Program-made: the position numbers and the translations under genes
Source of the DNA: Paracoccaceae bacterium
GTDB taxonomy: Bacteria > Pseudomonadota > Alphaproteobacteria > Rhodobacterales > Rhodobacteraceae
Reading direction: 5' to 3'
Assembly (NCBI GenBank): GCA_015485015.1
Contig: WFUK01000145.1
Coordinates: forward strand, 1-12,948
Length of the DNA: 12,948 bases
Part shown: one piece after another, positions 1 to 7,321 of the stretch
Numbering within the stretch: position 1 is the first letter of the stretch
How the letters are laid out: each line of letters begins with the position of its first letter
The notes under the pieces: generated by a model
The model's input: only the letters and a program-made list of their open reading frames with translations
The model's database searches: none
What the model was told of the DNA's origin: nothing

Positions 1-19
1 AATCAGGAACGTTGAAAGT

Positions 20-51
20 GTGCAATACTCAAATAAATTTTGGTATTGCAC
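20..51. repeat. Perfect 9-bp inverted repeat (operator or hairpin)
   Basis: The arms GTGCAATAC (20-28) and GTATTGCAC (43-51) match perfectly around a 14-base AT-rich spacer. It lies about 50 bases past the end of asd on the minus strand. There is no clear T-run after either arm, so it is not a textbook terminator. It could be an mRNA 3' structure for asd or an operator for a gene left of the window. Bases 52-101 hold nothing else recognisable. Confidence 0.4.
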
Positions 52-101
52 GCCCTCAGATTCGCATGATTCGCAATTGCAGGGTGGAGTTTCCTAGCCC
101 C

Positions 102-1124
102 TTACCCCTTTTTCAGCACCCGCCGCCCGAGCAGTTCGGCGATTTGCACCGCATTCAGGGCTGCACCTTTGCGCAGGTTATCCGACACGCACCACAAGTT
201 CAGGCCGTTTTCAATCGTGGTATCCTGGCGAATGCGGCTGATGAAGGTGGCGTATTCGCCGACGCATTCCACGGGGGTGGTATAGCCGCCATTCTCACGC
301 TTATCGACCACCAGAATCCCCGGAGCCTCGCGGAGGATATCGCGGGCTTCGTCCTCGTCGAGGAAATCCTCAAACTCGATATTCACCGCTTCGGAATGGC
401 CCACAAATACCGGCACCCGCACACAGGTTGCCGTTACCTTGATCGCTGGATCGACGATCTTTTTGGTCTCGGCGACCATTTTCCATTCTTCTTTTGTATC
501 GCCACTATCCATAAATACATCGATATGCGGGATCACATTAAAGGCGATCTGCTTGGTGAAAATCTTGGCCTCGCGCTCCTGTCCCGGCACATACATGCCC
601 TTGGTTTGCATCCATAATTCGTCCATCGCCTCTTTGCCGCCACCCGAAACCGATTGATAGGTGGAAACCACCACGCGCTTGATGGTGGCGCGGTCATGCA
701 GGGGCTTCAGCGCCACTACCATTTGCGCGGTCGAGCAATTGGGGTTGGCGATGATGTTTTTGTTTTTATACATCTCGATATCGTCGGGGTTTACCTCCGG
801 CACGATCAGCGGGATATCGGGGTGATAGCGGTAAAGCGAGGAATTATCGATCACCACACAGCCCGCCTTGGCCGCGATTGGCGCATATTTGGCGGTGGCC
901 TCGGAGCCGATGGCAAACAGCGCCATATCCCAGCCGGTGAAATCAAAGGTATCGAGATCGTCTGTCTTGAGCGTGCGCTCGCCAAATGAAACTTCGGTGC
1001 CAAGCGAGCGACGGCTGGCCAGCACGGCAATTTCGTCGATCGGGAATTCCCGCTCGTCCAGAATATTCAGCATTTCGTGGCCCACATTTCCGGTGGCCCC
1101 CACAACAACGATTCGGTAACCCAT
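102..1124 (-). CDS. asd: Aspartate-semialdehyde dehydrogenase
   Basis: This cytoplasmic enzyme reduces aspartyl-4-phosphate to aspartate semialdehyde with NADPH, the branch step to lysine/diaminopimelate, threonine and methionine. The 340-residue protein has the usual length. It opens with a Rossmann glycine motif, VVGATGNVG (residues 7-15). The nucleophile is Cys130 in NPNCSTAQ, YQSVSGGG (156-163) is the family's catalytic-loop signature, and His243 in VGHSEAVN is the expected acid/base. The ATG has a good ribosome site, GGAG, eight bases upstream. selO lies upstream on the same strand with a 97-base gap that carries a possible promoter. It appears intact, with codon use like its neighbours. 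The identification is secure. Confidence 0.97.
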   Translation of the reverse strand: MGYRIVVVGATGNVGHEMLNILDEREFPIDEIAVLASRRSLGTEVSFGERTLKTDDLDTFDFTGWDMALFAIGSEATAKYAPIAAKAGCVVIDNSSLYRYHPDIPLIVPEVNPDDIEMYKNKNIIANPNCSTAQMVVALKPLHDRATIKRVVVSTYQSVSGGGKEAMDELWMQTKGMYVPGQEREAKIFTKQIAFNVIPHIDVFMDSGDTKEEWKMVAETKKIVDPAIKVTATCVRVPVFVGHSEAVNIEFEDFLDEDEARDILREAPGILVVDKRENGGYTTPVECVGEYATFISRIRQDTTIENGLNLWCVSDNLRKGAALNAVQIAELLGRRVLKKG

Positions 1125-1204
1125 GTGATTTCTCCAAATTTAGGGGTTAAGCAAAGGGTGCATAGCGCTTTGAGGGCCGGATTAAAAGCCGGATATCCTG
1201 CGCG

Positions 1205-1234
1205 ATTGTAGCACAGTGGAGCTAGGTGCCGCAA
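1205..1234 (-). promoter_or_regulatory. Candidate sigma-70 promoter for asd
   Basis: Read on the minus strand, TTGCGG (1234-1229) and TACAAT (1210-1205) are 18 bases apart. The -10 matches consensus at five of six positions and the -35 at three. It overlaps the stop codon of selO and would give asd a leader of roughly 75 bases. It is a motif match only. Confidence 0.3.
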
Positions 1235-2598
1235 AAAGTTGCCAAAACCCGCTCATCCTCGCTGGGCGGGGCTTCGAATTTGGCGTCTTCGGGCTGTTCG
1301 GTGAACGGGGCGCTTAGCACCGCGTGCAGCTTTTCAAACGGGGCAAAATCGCCCTGCTCGGCGGCTTTGAGCACGGCTTCCACTCGATGATTGCGCGGGA
1401 TAAACACCGGATTTACCGCTTTCATATCGGCGTTGGGCAGGCTTCGTTTTAGCCACTCCCTATGCCATGTTTTGGCGGTGGTTGGCGCCTCGAACAGGTC
1501 GCTAATATCTTGCCCATAAGCCAGCCGCCGGAAAAACAGGGTGAAATCTACACCCTCATCGGCCATCATTTTCAGGGTGGCAAGGATGAAATCTGTATCG
1601 GGTTTGGCCAGCCCGAGCTTGGCGGTGAAAATGCGGGTGAATTCGGCGGCGTAAAGATCATCAAAACGGTGCAAAGCGGCCTCTAGCTGGTCGATCTCGC
1701 CCACCAGCGGCACTAAGGTTTGCGCCAGTTGCGCAAGGTTCCACTGCGCGATTTTTGGTTGATTCCCATAGGCATAGCGGGCTTTTCGATCGATCGAGCT
1801 AAACACGGTTTCTGGGTGGTAGCTATCCATAAAGGCGCAGGGGCCGTAATCGATGGTTTCGCCGGCAATGGAGCAATTATCGGTGTTCATCACCCCGTGG
1901 ATAAAGCCCAGCCCCATCCATTTTGCCACCAGCCTGGCTTGTGCTGCCACCACCGCATCCAGAAATTCCAGCGGGGTTTTGGCCTCGGGATAATGGCGGG
2001 CGCGGGCGTATTCCACAAGCGTTTCCAGCGCGGTTTTATCCTGCCTTGCATAGTGAAACTGAAAGCTGCCGACGCGCAGATGGCTTTGGGCAACGCGGGT
2101 CAGCACCGCGCCCGGCAGCGGGGTTTCGCGCTGCACCGGCTCTCCGGTGGTGATCGCGGCCAGTGCGCGGGTGGTGGGCACGCCCAGCGCATGCATGGCC
2201 TCGCTCACCAGATATTCCCGCAATACCGGGCCAATGGCGGCCCGCCCGTCTCCGCCACGGGAAAAATACGTCCGCCCCGCGCCCTTGAGCTGGATATCGC
2301 GGCGGATGCCGTCCGGGCCAACCACCTCACCCAAAAGCACCGCGCGGCCATCGCCTAGCTGAGGCACGAAATTGCCAAATTGATGCCCCGCATAGGCCGC
2401 CGCCAGTGGTGCTGCCTTCGCAGGCACCGCATTGCCCGCCAGCACCTCTAGCGGAAAATCGCCTTCATCCACCCCGATTTCGCGCGCCAGATCATGGTTA
2501 AACCGCACCAGCCCCGGGGCAGATACCGGCACCGGATCTTGCCGCATATAGAATGATTTCGGCAGGTTAACAAAGCTGTTATCAAAGGGTGTCGGCAC
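1222..2598 (-). CDS. selO: Protein adenylyltransferase SelO (YdiU family)
   Basis: SelO is a pseudokinase-fold enzyme that transfers AMP from ATP to Ser, Thr or Tyr of target proteins and is linked to the oxidative stress response. The 458-residue protein shows the family blocks: [10 protein letters not shown] (82-91), [19 protein letters not shown] (102-120) with the ATP-binding Lys105, and [11 protein letters not shown] (231-241) with predicted base Asp240 and metal ligand Asn241. Asp250 in DYGP is the second metal ligand. It ends FCGT; the C-terminal cysteine is the position where animal SelO carries selenocysteine. The start is GTG, preceded by GAGG at good spacing, and places the conserved FDNSF block near the N-terminus; the next ATG (residue 18) would remove it. 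Unusually, Cys242 and Cys254 sit in the active-site motifs. It is divergent from the secreted-protein gene with a 46-base gap. Confidence 0.95.
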   Translation of the reverse strand: MPTPFDNSFVNLPKSFYMRQDPVPVSAPGLVRFNHDLAREIGVDEGDFPLEVLAGNAVPAKAAPLAAAYAGHQFGNFVPQLGDGRAVLLGEVVGPDGIRRDIQLKGAGRTYFSRGGDGRAAIGPVLREYLVSEAMHALGVPTTRALAAITTGEPVQRETPLPGAVLTRVAQSHLRVGSFQFHYARQDKTALETLVEYARARHYPEAKTPLEFLDAVVAAQARLVAKWMGLGFIHGVMNTDNCSIAGETIDYGPCAFMDSYHPETVFSSIDRKARYAYGNQPKIAQWNLAQLAQTLVPLVGEIDQLEAALHRFDDLYAAEFTRIFTAKLGLAKPDTDFILATLKMMADEGVDFTLFFRRLAYGQDISDLFEAPTTAKTWHREWLKRSLPNADMKAVNPVFIPRNHRVEAVLKAAEQGDFAPFEKLHAVLSAPFTEQPEDAKFEAPPSEDERVLATFCGT

Positions 2599-2644
2599 TT
2601 GAAGCCTCGTGGTTTTGGGCGCAGGATTGCGGCAGGAGGCTCCT

Positions 2645-2998
2645 ATGAAAGCATTAATAGCCCTGATTGCAACCCTCGCGGCCGGTGCGGCCCTTGCGAG
2701 CGATGTCGAAATCGTCGAGGTGCAGGCCAGTCAAAGCGGCAATACGTGGCGGTTTGATGTGGCCTTGCGCCACGCCGATACCGGCTGGGATCATTACGCC
2801 GATGGCTGGGAGGTGCTTGCGCCCGATGGCAGCAGCCTTGGTATGCGGGTATTGGTGCATCCGCATGTGGACGAGCAGCCCTTTACCCGCTCGCTAAGCG
2901 GTGTGGAAATTCCCGAAGGCCTGACCCGTGTTATCATCCGCGCCCGCGATAATATCGATGGCTGGACGGCAAAAACCTACAGTTTCGACCTACCGTAG
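2645..2998 (+). CDS. Small secreted protein of unknown function
   Basis: I do not recognise a named family. The 117-residue product starts with a clear Sec signal peptide: Lys2, a hydrophobic core to about residue 15, and an Ala-Leu-Ala cleavage site near residue 18, so it should be periplasmic. The mature part of about 98 residues is rich in alternating hydrophobic and polar residues, as in a beta-sandwich. It has a striking central block, [16 protein letters not shown] (47-62), then [15 protein letters not shown] (72-86), and near the end RARDNIDGW (99-107). Four histidines (43, 50, 72, 74) could bind a metal, but this is a guess. The ATG follows GGAGG by a few bases; an in-frame GTG 36 bases upstream would add an implausible extension before the signal peptide. 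It is convergent with the cold shock gene. Confidence 0.85.
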   Translation: MKALIALIATLAAGAALASDVEIVEVQASQSGNTWRFDVALRHADTGWDHYADGWEVLAPDGSSLGMRVLVHPHVDEQPFTRSLSGVEIPEGLTRVIIRARDNIDGWTAKTYSFDLP

Positions 2999-3171
2999 GG
3001 TAGGGTTTTACCCCACCAATAGAAATGGCCGCCGGATCTCTCCGCGGCCACCCCAAGCTTGTGATCGGCGCTATGCCTTAGTCGTTTTCGGCTTAATGGA
3101 ATCGCAATTCACTGTCTTTCGCTGCGCTCAAACGCGAATTACGAAATCTGTCCAAACGGCCCTAAAACGCC

Positions 3172-3381
3172 TTAGTCGTTCAGCGACAGGTCCGAAGCGG
3201 CTTCGCGGCCATTGCGGCCTTCTTCCAGTTCGTATGTCACTTTTTGGTTGTCTTGCAGGCCTTGCAAGCCCGCGCGCTCAACAGCCGAAATGTGAACAAA
3301 CACATCTTTGCCGCCATCGTCCGGGGCGATGAAGCCATAACCTTTGGTTCCGTTAAACCATTTGACGGTGCCAGTTGCCAT
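3172..3381 (-). CDS. Cold shock domain protein (CspA family)
   Basis: A 69-residue single cold shock domain, a small five-strand OB-fold that binds single-stranded RNA and DNA and melts RNA structure. RNP1 is KGYGFI (13-18) and RNP2 is VFVHIS (27-32); the N-terminal TGTVKWFN is typical. The ATG at 3381 has a strong ribosome site (AAGGAGA), while an upstream ATG at 3450 would add 23 residues with no counterpart in the family. Length and acidic C-terminus fit alphaproteobacterial Csp proteins. It faces the secreted-protein gene. The 276 bases between it and the ArsC-like gene leave room for a long leader of the kind seen in cold-regulated csp mRNAs, but I see no sure cold box or promoter. Confidence 0.96.
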   Translation of the reverse strand: MATGTVKWFNGTKGYGFIAPDDGGKDVFVHISAVERAGLQGLQDNQKVTYELEEGRNGREAASDLSLND

Positions 3382-3657
3382 CCGCCTTCTCCTTAAATTG
3401 TGTGCCACCCGCATTGTGCAGTGGCTCTTGGTGCAGAAATTGGTCTTCAATTATGTTCGGGCAGTCTGCATTAAGGCGTCAGCGGAACTGTGAAAGACTT
3501 TTACTCACGGCTCTTTTCTCCCCCATGTCGGGAAAAAAATCAAGGTTTTTGCGGTAAATACCGACCATATTGTGAATAATCAGGTCAAAATCCTTGCGAA
3601 TTTCAGCTATTCGTCAGGTTGGAAAGCTAAAATAAAACGAATCATCGGGAATTGAAT

Positions 3658-3987
3658 ATGTATATCTACGGGTTGAAAAATTGTGATATCGTGCGCAAGG
3701 CGCGCAAGGCTTTACCGCAAGCCACCATGCATGATGTGCGCGATTCCCCGCTGGACCGCACAACGCTGGAGCGGTTTTTGCAAGCCTTTCCGGATAGATT
3801 GGTAAACAAGCGCTCGACCGCGTGGCGCAAGCTGAGCGAGGCCGAGCGGGCGGGTGATCCGATTGCCCTGCTTCAGGCCCACCCCGCCTTGATGAAACGC
3901 CCGCTGATTGCGGCGGGCGAGTCTCTTTATCTTGGCTGGACGCCGGAAAACCAGGCGGCGCTTATAGCGGGCGAAGCTGACAGGTGA
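3658..3987 (+). CDS. ArsC/Spx-family reductase-like protein (YffB type)
   Basis: A thioredoxin-fold protein of 109 residues related to arsenate reductase ArsC, Spx and YffB. The start block IYGLKNCDIVRKARKAL (3-19) is typical of YffB-type members. It has one cysteine, Cys9, with no CxxC partner. NKRSTAWRKLSE (50-61) and MKRPLI (79-84, cis-proline after Arg82) are family signatures. No arsenic-resistance genes are nearby, so arsenate reduction should not be assumed; the YffB branch has been linked to glutathione-dependent thiol chemistry. The ATG at 3658 is chosen over an in-frame TTG at 3652 because family proteins start at this strand; GGGA lies about 10 bases upstream. Its last 26 bases overlap the end of the convergent tnaA gene. 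Confidence 0.88.
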   Translation: MYIYGLKNCDIVRKARKALPQATMHDVRDSPLDRTTLERFLQAFPDRLVNKRSTAWRKLSEAERAGDPIALLQAHPALMKRPLIAAGESLYLGWTPENQAALIAGEADR

Positions 3988-5326
3988 AATGCCGCATAAG
4001 GCGCGGTTCTTTTACCACTTTCAGCCCCTTCAGGCTGTCCTTTTCCGCCTGAAGCTGTTCAAACGCCTCGATCATATAATCCGCGTGGGATTGGGTATAG
4101 GTCCGGCGCGGAATGGCGAGGCGCACCAGCTCCATCGCGGCGGGCTTTTCAGAGCCATCGGGCTGGCGGCCAAACATAAGCGAGCCGATCTCCACGCCTC
4201 TGATCCCCCCGATTTCATATAGCCGATTGGCCAGCGCCTGCGCGGGATATGCCAGCGGATCAATATGGGGCAGCCATGCCCTTGCATCGACAAACACCGC
4301 GTGGCCGCCCGCAGGCTTGACCACCGGCACCCCCATCGCATCCAGCCGATCAATGATATATTGATTGGTGCCAATGCGATAGCGCAGGTAATCCTCGTCC
4401 ACAATCTCGGTCAGCCCTTGGGCGATCGCGTCCAGATCCCGCCCCGCAAGGCCGCCATAGGTCACGAATCCTTCGGTCTGGATCAGCCGCACGCGGGCAT
4501 CATCCGCCAGCTCGTCATCATTCAGCGCCAGCCAGCCGCCGATATTGCCAAAGGCGTCTTTTTTGGCAGACATCGTCATGCCATCGGCCACGGCAAAACA
4601 ATCGCGCACGATATCGGTGATCGAGCGCTCGCCCTGCCCCGCCTCGCGCTGCTTGATGAACCATGCGTTTTCGGCAAAGCGGCAGCCATCGATGATAAAC
4701 GGCCTCCCATGCGCCTTGGCCAGCGCCGCCACCGCGCGGATGTTCTCCAGGCTTACGGGCTGTCCACCGCCGGCATTATTGGTGATGGTGTGCATAACGC
4801 AGGGCACGCTATCCCCATGCTCGATCAAGAAGGTCTCCAGCTTTTCAAGGTCCATATTGCCCTTGAAAGGATGCAGGGACTGGCTGTCTTTGCCCTCGTC
4901 GATCACCAGATCAAAGGCCAGCGCGCCGCTGCCCTCGATATTGCCGCGCGTGGTATCAAAATGGGTGTTTGACGGGATGTTTTTGCCAACCCCGCCGAGA
5001 ATGCTGAAAAGGATCGCTTCGGCGGCGCGGCCTTGGTGGGTGGGAAGGATATGCTTGAACGGCATCAGGTTTTGCACAGCCGCTTCAAAGCGGTCAAACG
5101 AGGGTGAGCCGGCATAGCTTTCATCGCCACGCATCATGGCAGCCCATTGCGCTGCGCTCATAGCCCCTGTGCCGCTATCGGTGAGCAGATCGATCAGCAC
5201 ATCGTCTGATTTCAGGCCAAAAAGGTTATAATGCGCGGCTTTCAGCCTGGCTTCGCGCTCGGCTCGGGTGGTCAGGCGGATCGGTTCGACCGATTTAATG
5301 CGAAAGGGTTCGATGATGGTTTTCAT
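3962..5326 (-). CDS. tnaA: Tryptophanase (L-tryptophan indole-lyase)
   Basis: A PLP enzyme of the beta-eliminating lyase family that splits L-tryptophan into indole, pyruvate and ammonia. The 454-residue product (E. coli TnaA has 471) shows EPFRIKSVEP at the start, IDLLTDSGTGAM (45-56), MMRGDESYAG (64-73), PTHQGRAAE (95-103), Asp213 and Arg216 that contact PLP, the Schiff-base Lys256 in SAKKDA, and RHFT near the end. Tyrosine phenol-lyase is the close alternative, but the substrate-site residues favour tryptophanase: Asp124 in FDTT, where phenol-lyase has Thr, and Ile380 in VEIGS, where phenol-lyase has Arg. The ATG at 5326 has GGAGAA upstream and matches the family N-terminus; the in-frame ATG at 5446 lies at the predicted transcription start. 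It is separated from ubiG by 207 bases with its own promoter candidate. Confidence 0.93.
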   Translation of the reverse strand: MKTIIEPFRIKSVEPIRLTTRAEREARLKAAHYNLFGLKSDDVLIDLLTDSGTGAMSAAQWAAMMRGDESYAGSPSFDRFEAAVQNLMPFKHILPTHQGRAAEAILFSILGGVGKNIPSNTHFDTTRGNIEGSGALAFDLVIDEGKDSQSLHPFKGNMDLEKLETFLIEHGDSVPCVMHTITNNAGGGQPVSLENIRAVAALAKAHGRPFIIDGCRFAENAWFIKQREAGQGERSITDIVRDCFAVADGMTMSAKKDAFGNIGGWLALNDDELADDARVRLIQTEGFVTYGGLAGRDLDAIAQGLTEIVDEDYLRYRIGTNQYIIDRLDAMGVPVVKPAGGHAVFVDARAWLPHIDPLAYPAQALANRLYEIGGIRGVEIGSLMFGRQPDGSEKPAAMELVRLAIPRRTYTQSHADYMIEAFEQLQAEKDSLKGLKVVKEPRLMRHFTCQLRPL

Positions 5327-5409
5327 CAGGGCTTCTCCAGTTTTGAGATGGCCCCGACGCCATGTGACAACCGATAACACAAACGGGGCCAGCGCTGCGG
5401 TTGCCGCAT
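5326..5409 (-). other. Candidate leader ORF upstream of tnaA (27 codons)
   Basis: An ATG at 5409 opens a 27-codon frame whose UGA stop overlaps the tnaA start codon (TGATG). The peptide begins MRQPQRWPRLC, has one Trp (residue 7), and ends EKP followed by UGA. E. coli TnaC, the tryptophan-sensing leader peptide, also has one essential Trp and ends in Pro-UGA. The Trp-to-Pro distance differs (20 residues here, 12 in TnaC), the Asp of TnaC is absent, and no ribosome site is visible. The frame may be chance. Confidence 0.2.
5350..5390 (-). promoter_or_regulatory. Hairpin in the tnaA leader
   Basis: A 7-bp perfect GC-rich stem, GGCCCCG (5390-5384 on the minus strand) with CGGGGCC (5356-5350), encloses 27 bases that can form a further TGTG/CACA stem. 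It sits about 12 bases before the tnaA ribosome site, and its first arm overlaps the Trp codon of the small leader frame. No T-run follows, so a simple intrinsic terminator is unlikely; a translational or Rho-type control structure is possible. Confidence 0.35.
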
Positions 5410-5449
5410 TATGCGAGCCGCGCTCAGCGCCCATTAGGTTGCGCATTCA

Positions 5450-5477
5450 AGTATCCATTTAGCGGGCGGGTCGTCAA
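5450..5477 (-). promoter_or_regulatory. Candidate sigma-70 promoter for tnaA
   Basis: On the minus strand, TTGACG (5477-5472, five of six matches, within the CTTGAC form common in alphaproteobacteria) and GATACT (5455-5450, four of six) are 16 bases apart. Transcription would begin near 5443, giving a leader of about 117 bases before the tnaA ATG. Confidence 0.4.
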
Positions 5478-5533
5478 GCCGTATTGCAATCGCCGTGCGC
5501 GGATTGATCTGGGCGTGGTCGAGTGCGGGCTGG

Positions 5534-6286
5534 CTAGCGGGGCTTGAGACTGGTGGTTACATAATTCACCGAAAGATCGCGCTCCGAAATCGACCAGCTC
5601 CAGAGGATCGGATTAAAGGCAAAACCTTTGCGGTCCACCGGCTCCAGCCCAGCGGTTTCGATCAGGGCGAAAAGCTCGTCGGGTGTGATGAATTTATCCC
5701 ATTCATGGGTGCCAACGGGCAGCCAGCGCATCACCCGCTCGGCGCCGATAATGGCCACCATATAGCTTTTTGGATTGCGATTAATCGTAGAACAAATCAT
5801 CAGCCCGCCGGGCTTGAGCAGGGCTTCGCAAGCCAGCAAAAACGCCTGCGGATCGGCCACATGCTCGATCACCTCCATATTCAGGATCACGTCAAATTGC
5901 TCGCCTTCATCCACCAGCGCCTCGGCCATGGTGTTACGATAATCGATCTCCAGCCCGGATTGTTCGGCATGGATTTGCGCCACAGGAATATTGCCCGCCG
6001 CCGCATCCGCCCCGACCACATCGGCACCGAGCCGCGCCATAGGCTCGCTCAAAAGCCCGCCGCCACAGCCGATATCCAGCAGGCGCAGCCCTTCAAAAGG
6101 CTTCAGGCTTTTGCGATCGCGGCCAAATTCGGCGGCGATCTGATCCACGATATATTCCAGCCGCGTCGGATTTAGCATGTGCAGGGGTTTGAATTTTCCG
6201 GTCGGGTCCCACCACTCCGAGGCCATGGCTTCGAATTTGGCGACCTCGCCCGCGTCGATGGTATTTCTGGATTCCGTTGCACTCAT
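5534..6286 (-). CDS. ubiG: Ubiquinone biosynthesis O-methyltransferase UbiG
   Basis: UbiG performs both O-methylations in ubiquinone synthesis using S-adenosylmethionine, at the inner face of the membrane. The 250-residue protein has the expected length. [19 protein letters not shown] (18-36) is the UbiG N-terminal signature, [19 protein letters not shown] (70-88) is SAM motif I, VVGADAA (90-96) follows, and [11 protein letters not shown] (136-146) carries the acidic and His residues conserved in Ubi[11 protein letters not shown] (166-175) and [12 protein letters not shown] (194-205) complete the pattern. The ATG at 6286 has a modest GAG-AAG ribosome site. It is divergent from the proline iminopeptidase gene with only 48 bases between, so their promoters must be tightly packed or lie inside coding sequence. 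Identification is firm. Confidence 0.96.
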   Translation of the reverse strand: MSATESRNTIDAGEVAKFEAMASEWWDPTGKFKPLHMLNPTRLEYIVDQIAAEFGRDRKSLKPFEGLRLLDIGCGGGLLSEPMARLGADVVGADAAAGNIPVAQIHAEQSGLEIDYRNTMAEALVDEGEQFDVILNMEVIEHVADPQAFLLACEALLKPGGLMICSTINRNPKSYMVAIIGAERVMRWLPVGTHEWDKFITPDELFALIETAGLEPVDRKGFAFNPILWSWSISERDLSVNYVTTSLKPR

Positions 6287-6334
6287 CTTCTCAACCTGCC
6301 ATGTTGTAAAAAACTAACCGGATTGTGCCACTTA

Positions 6335-7321
6335 ATGCCCGAACATACCAGCCCGCAACCCTATCGCACGCGCCTTTATCCGCACCGCGAGCCGTTTATG
6401 ACCGAAACCATGGAAATGACCGATGGCCATCGGCTGTATATCGAGCAATCGGGCAATCCCAAGGGTATTCCGGTGGTGGTGCTGCATGGCGGGCCGGGGG
6501 GCGGGTGCAGCCCTTCGATGCGGCGATATTTTAATCCCGATCATTACCGCGCCATTCTTTTTGACCAGCGCGGCTGCGGGCGCTCTACCCCGTTCGCCAG
6601 CGTGGAAAACAATACCACATGGGATCTGGTGGCGGATATAGAGCGAATTCGCCAGCGCCTCGGCATTGAAAAATGGGTGGTTTTTGGCGGCTCTTGGGGG
6701 GCGACGCTGAGCCTGCTTTATGGCCAAGCCCACCCCGCGCGGGTGCGCGCCATGGTCTTGCGCGGGGTATTCACCCTGACAAAGCCGGAGCTGGATTGGT
6801 TTTATGGCGGCGGTGCGGGGAAATTCTGGCCCGAGGCCTGGGCGCCGTTTGTCGGCATTATTCCGCGCGCCGAGCAGCATGATTTGATCGCGGCCTATCA
6901 TAAGCGGCTGTTTGGCGATGATCCCGAGGCGGCGGCGCAGGCCGCGCGGATCTGGACGGGCTGGGAGAATACGCTGGCGACATTGGTTTCGGATGGTAAA
7001 ATCCGAGGCACCGGCGCGCGGCATGCCCAAGCCTTTGCCCGCATTGAAAACCACTATTTCAGCAATAAAGGCTGGCTGGAAACCGAAGACCAGATCGAAG
7101 AGAATATGGGAAAACTGGCGGATATTCGCGGCTATATCGTGCAGGGCCGCTATGACATGGTTTGCCCGCCGCATACCGCGATCAAGGTGCATAACGCATG
7201 GCCGAATTCCGATTTACGCATGGTTAATCTGGCGGGGCATGCGATGTCCGAAACCGGCATCGCCGCCGAGCTGGTATCGATTATGGATGAAATTGCCAAG
7301 GAAGATTGTGAACATGGCTAA
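6335..7321 (+). CDS. pip: Proline iminopeptidase
   Basis: An alpha/beta-hydrolase of peptidase family S33 that removes N-terminal proline from peptides in the cytoplasm. The 328-residue product carries the oxyanion motif HGGPGGG (51-57), FDQRGCGRSTP (76-86), the nucleophile Ser120 in GGSWG, Asp274 in GRYD and His302 in GHAMSE, a complete triad in the usual order. LYPHREPF near residue 14 matches the family's typical N-terminus, which supports the ATG at 6335 over the later ATG at 6398. No clear ribosome site precedes it. The frame stays open upstream to 6179, but that part lies opposite the start of ubiG. Its last 8 bases overlap the start of the serine hydrolase gene, so the two are co-transcribed. 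Confidence 0.95.
   Translation: MPEHTSPQPYRTRLYPHREPFMTETMEMTDGHRLYIEQSGNPKGIPVVVLHGGPGGGCSPSMRRYFNPDHYRAILFDQRGCGRSTPFASVENNTTWDLVADIERIRQRLGIEKWVVFGGSWGATLSLLYGQAHPARVRAMVLRGVFTLTKPELDWFYGGGAGKFWPEAWAPFVGIIPRAEQHDLIAAYHKRLFGDDPEAAAQAARIWTGWENTLATLVSDGKIRGTGARHAQAFARIENHYFSNKGWLETEDQIEENMGKLADIRGYIVQGRYDMVCPPHTAIKVHNAWPNSDLRMVNLAGHAMSETGIAAELVSIMDEIAKEDCEHG

Noticed and set aside
12..617. Plus-strand 201-codon frame at the left edge
   Set aside because: It lies opposite asd from 102 onward and resembles no known family; it also has no ribosome site.
3551..3562. CGGT-AAAT-ACCG mini palindrome upstream of the ArsC-like gene
   Set aside because: Arms of four bases are too short to support an operator call.
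5327..5446. In-frame 40-residue extension of tryptophanase from an upstream ATG
   Set aside because: It has no ribosome site, lies at the predicted transcription start, and has no counterpart at the family N-terminus.
6179..6334. Extension of pip upstream of 6335
   Set aside because: It overlaps the start of ubiG on the other strand and lies before the family's N-terminus.
6325..7192. Frames on both strands within pip
   Set aside because: They are shadows without motifs; pip has an intact triad.
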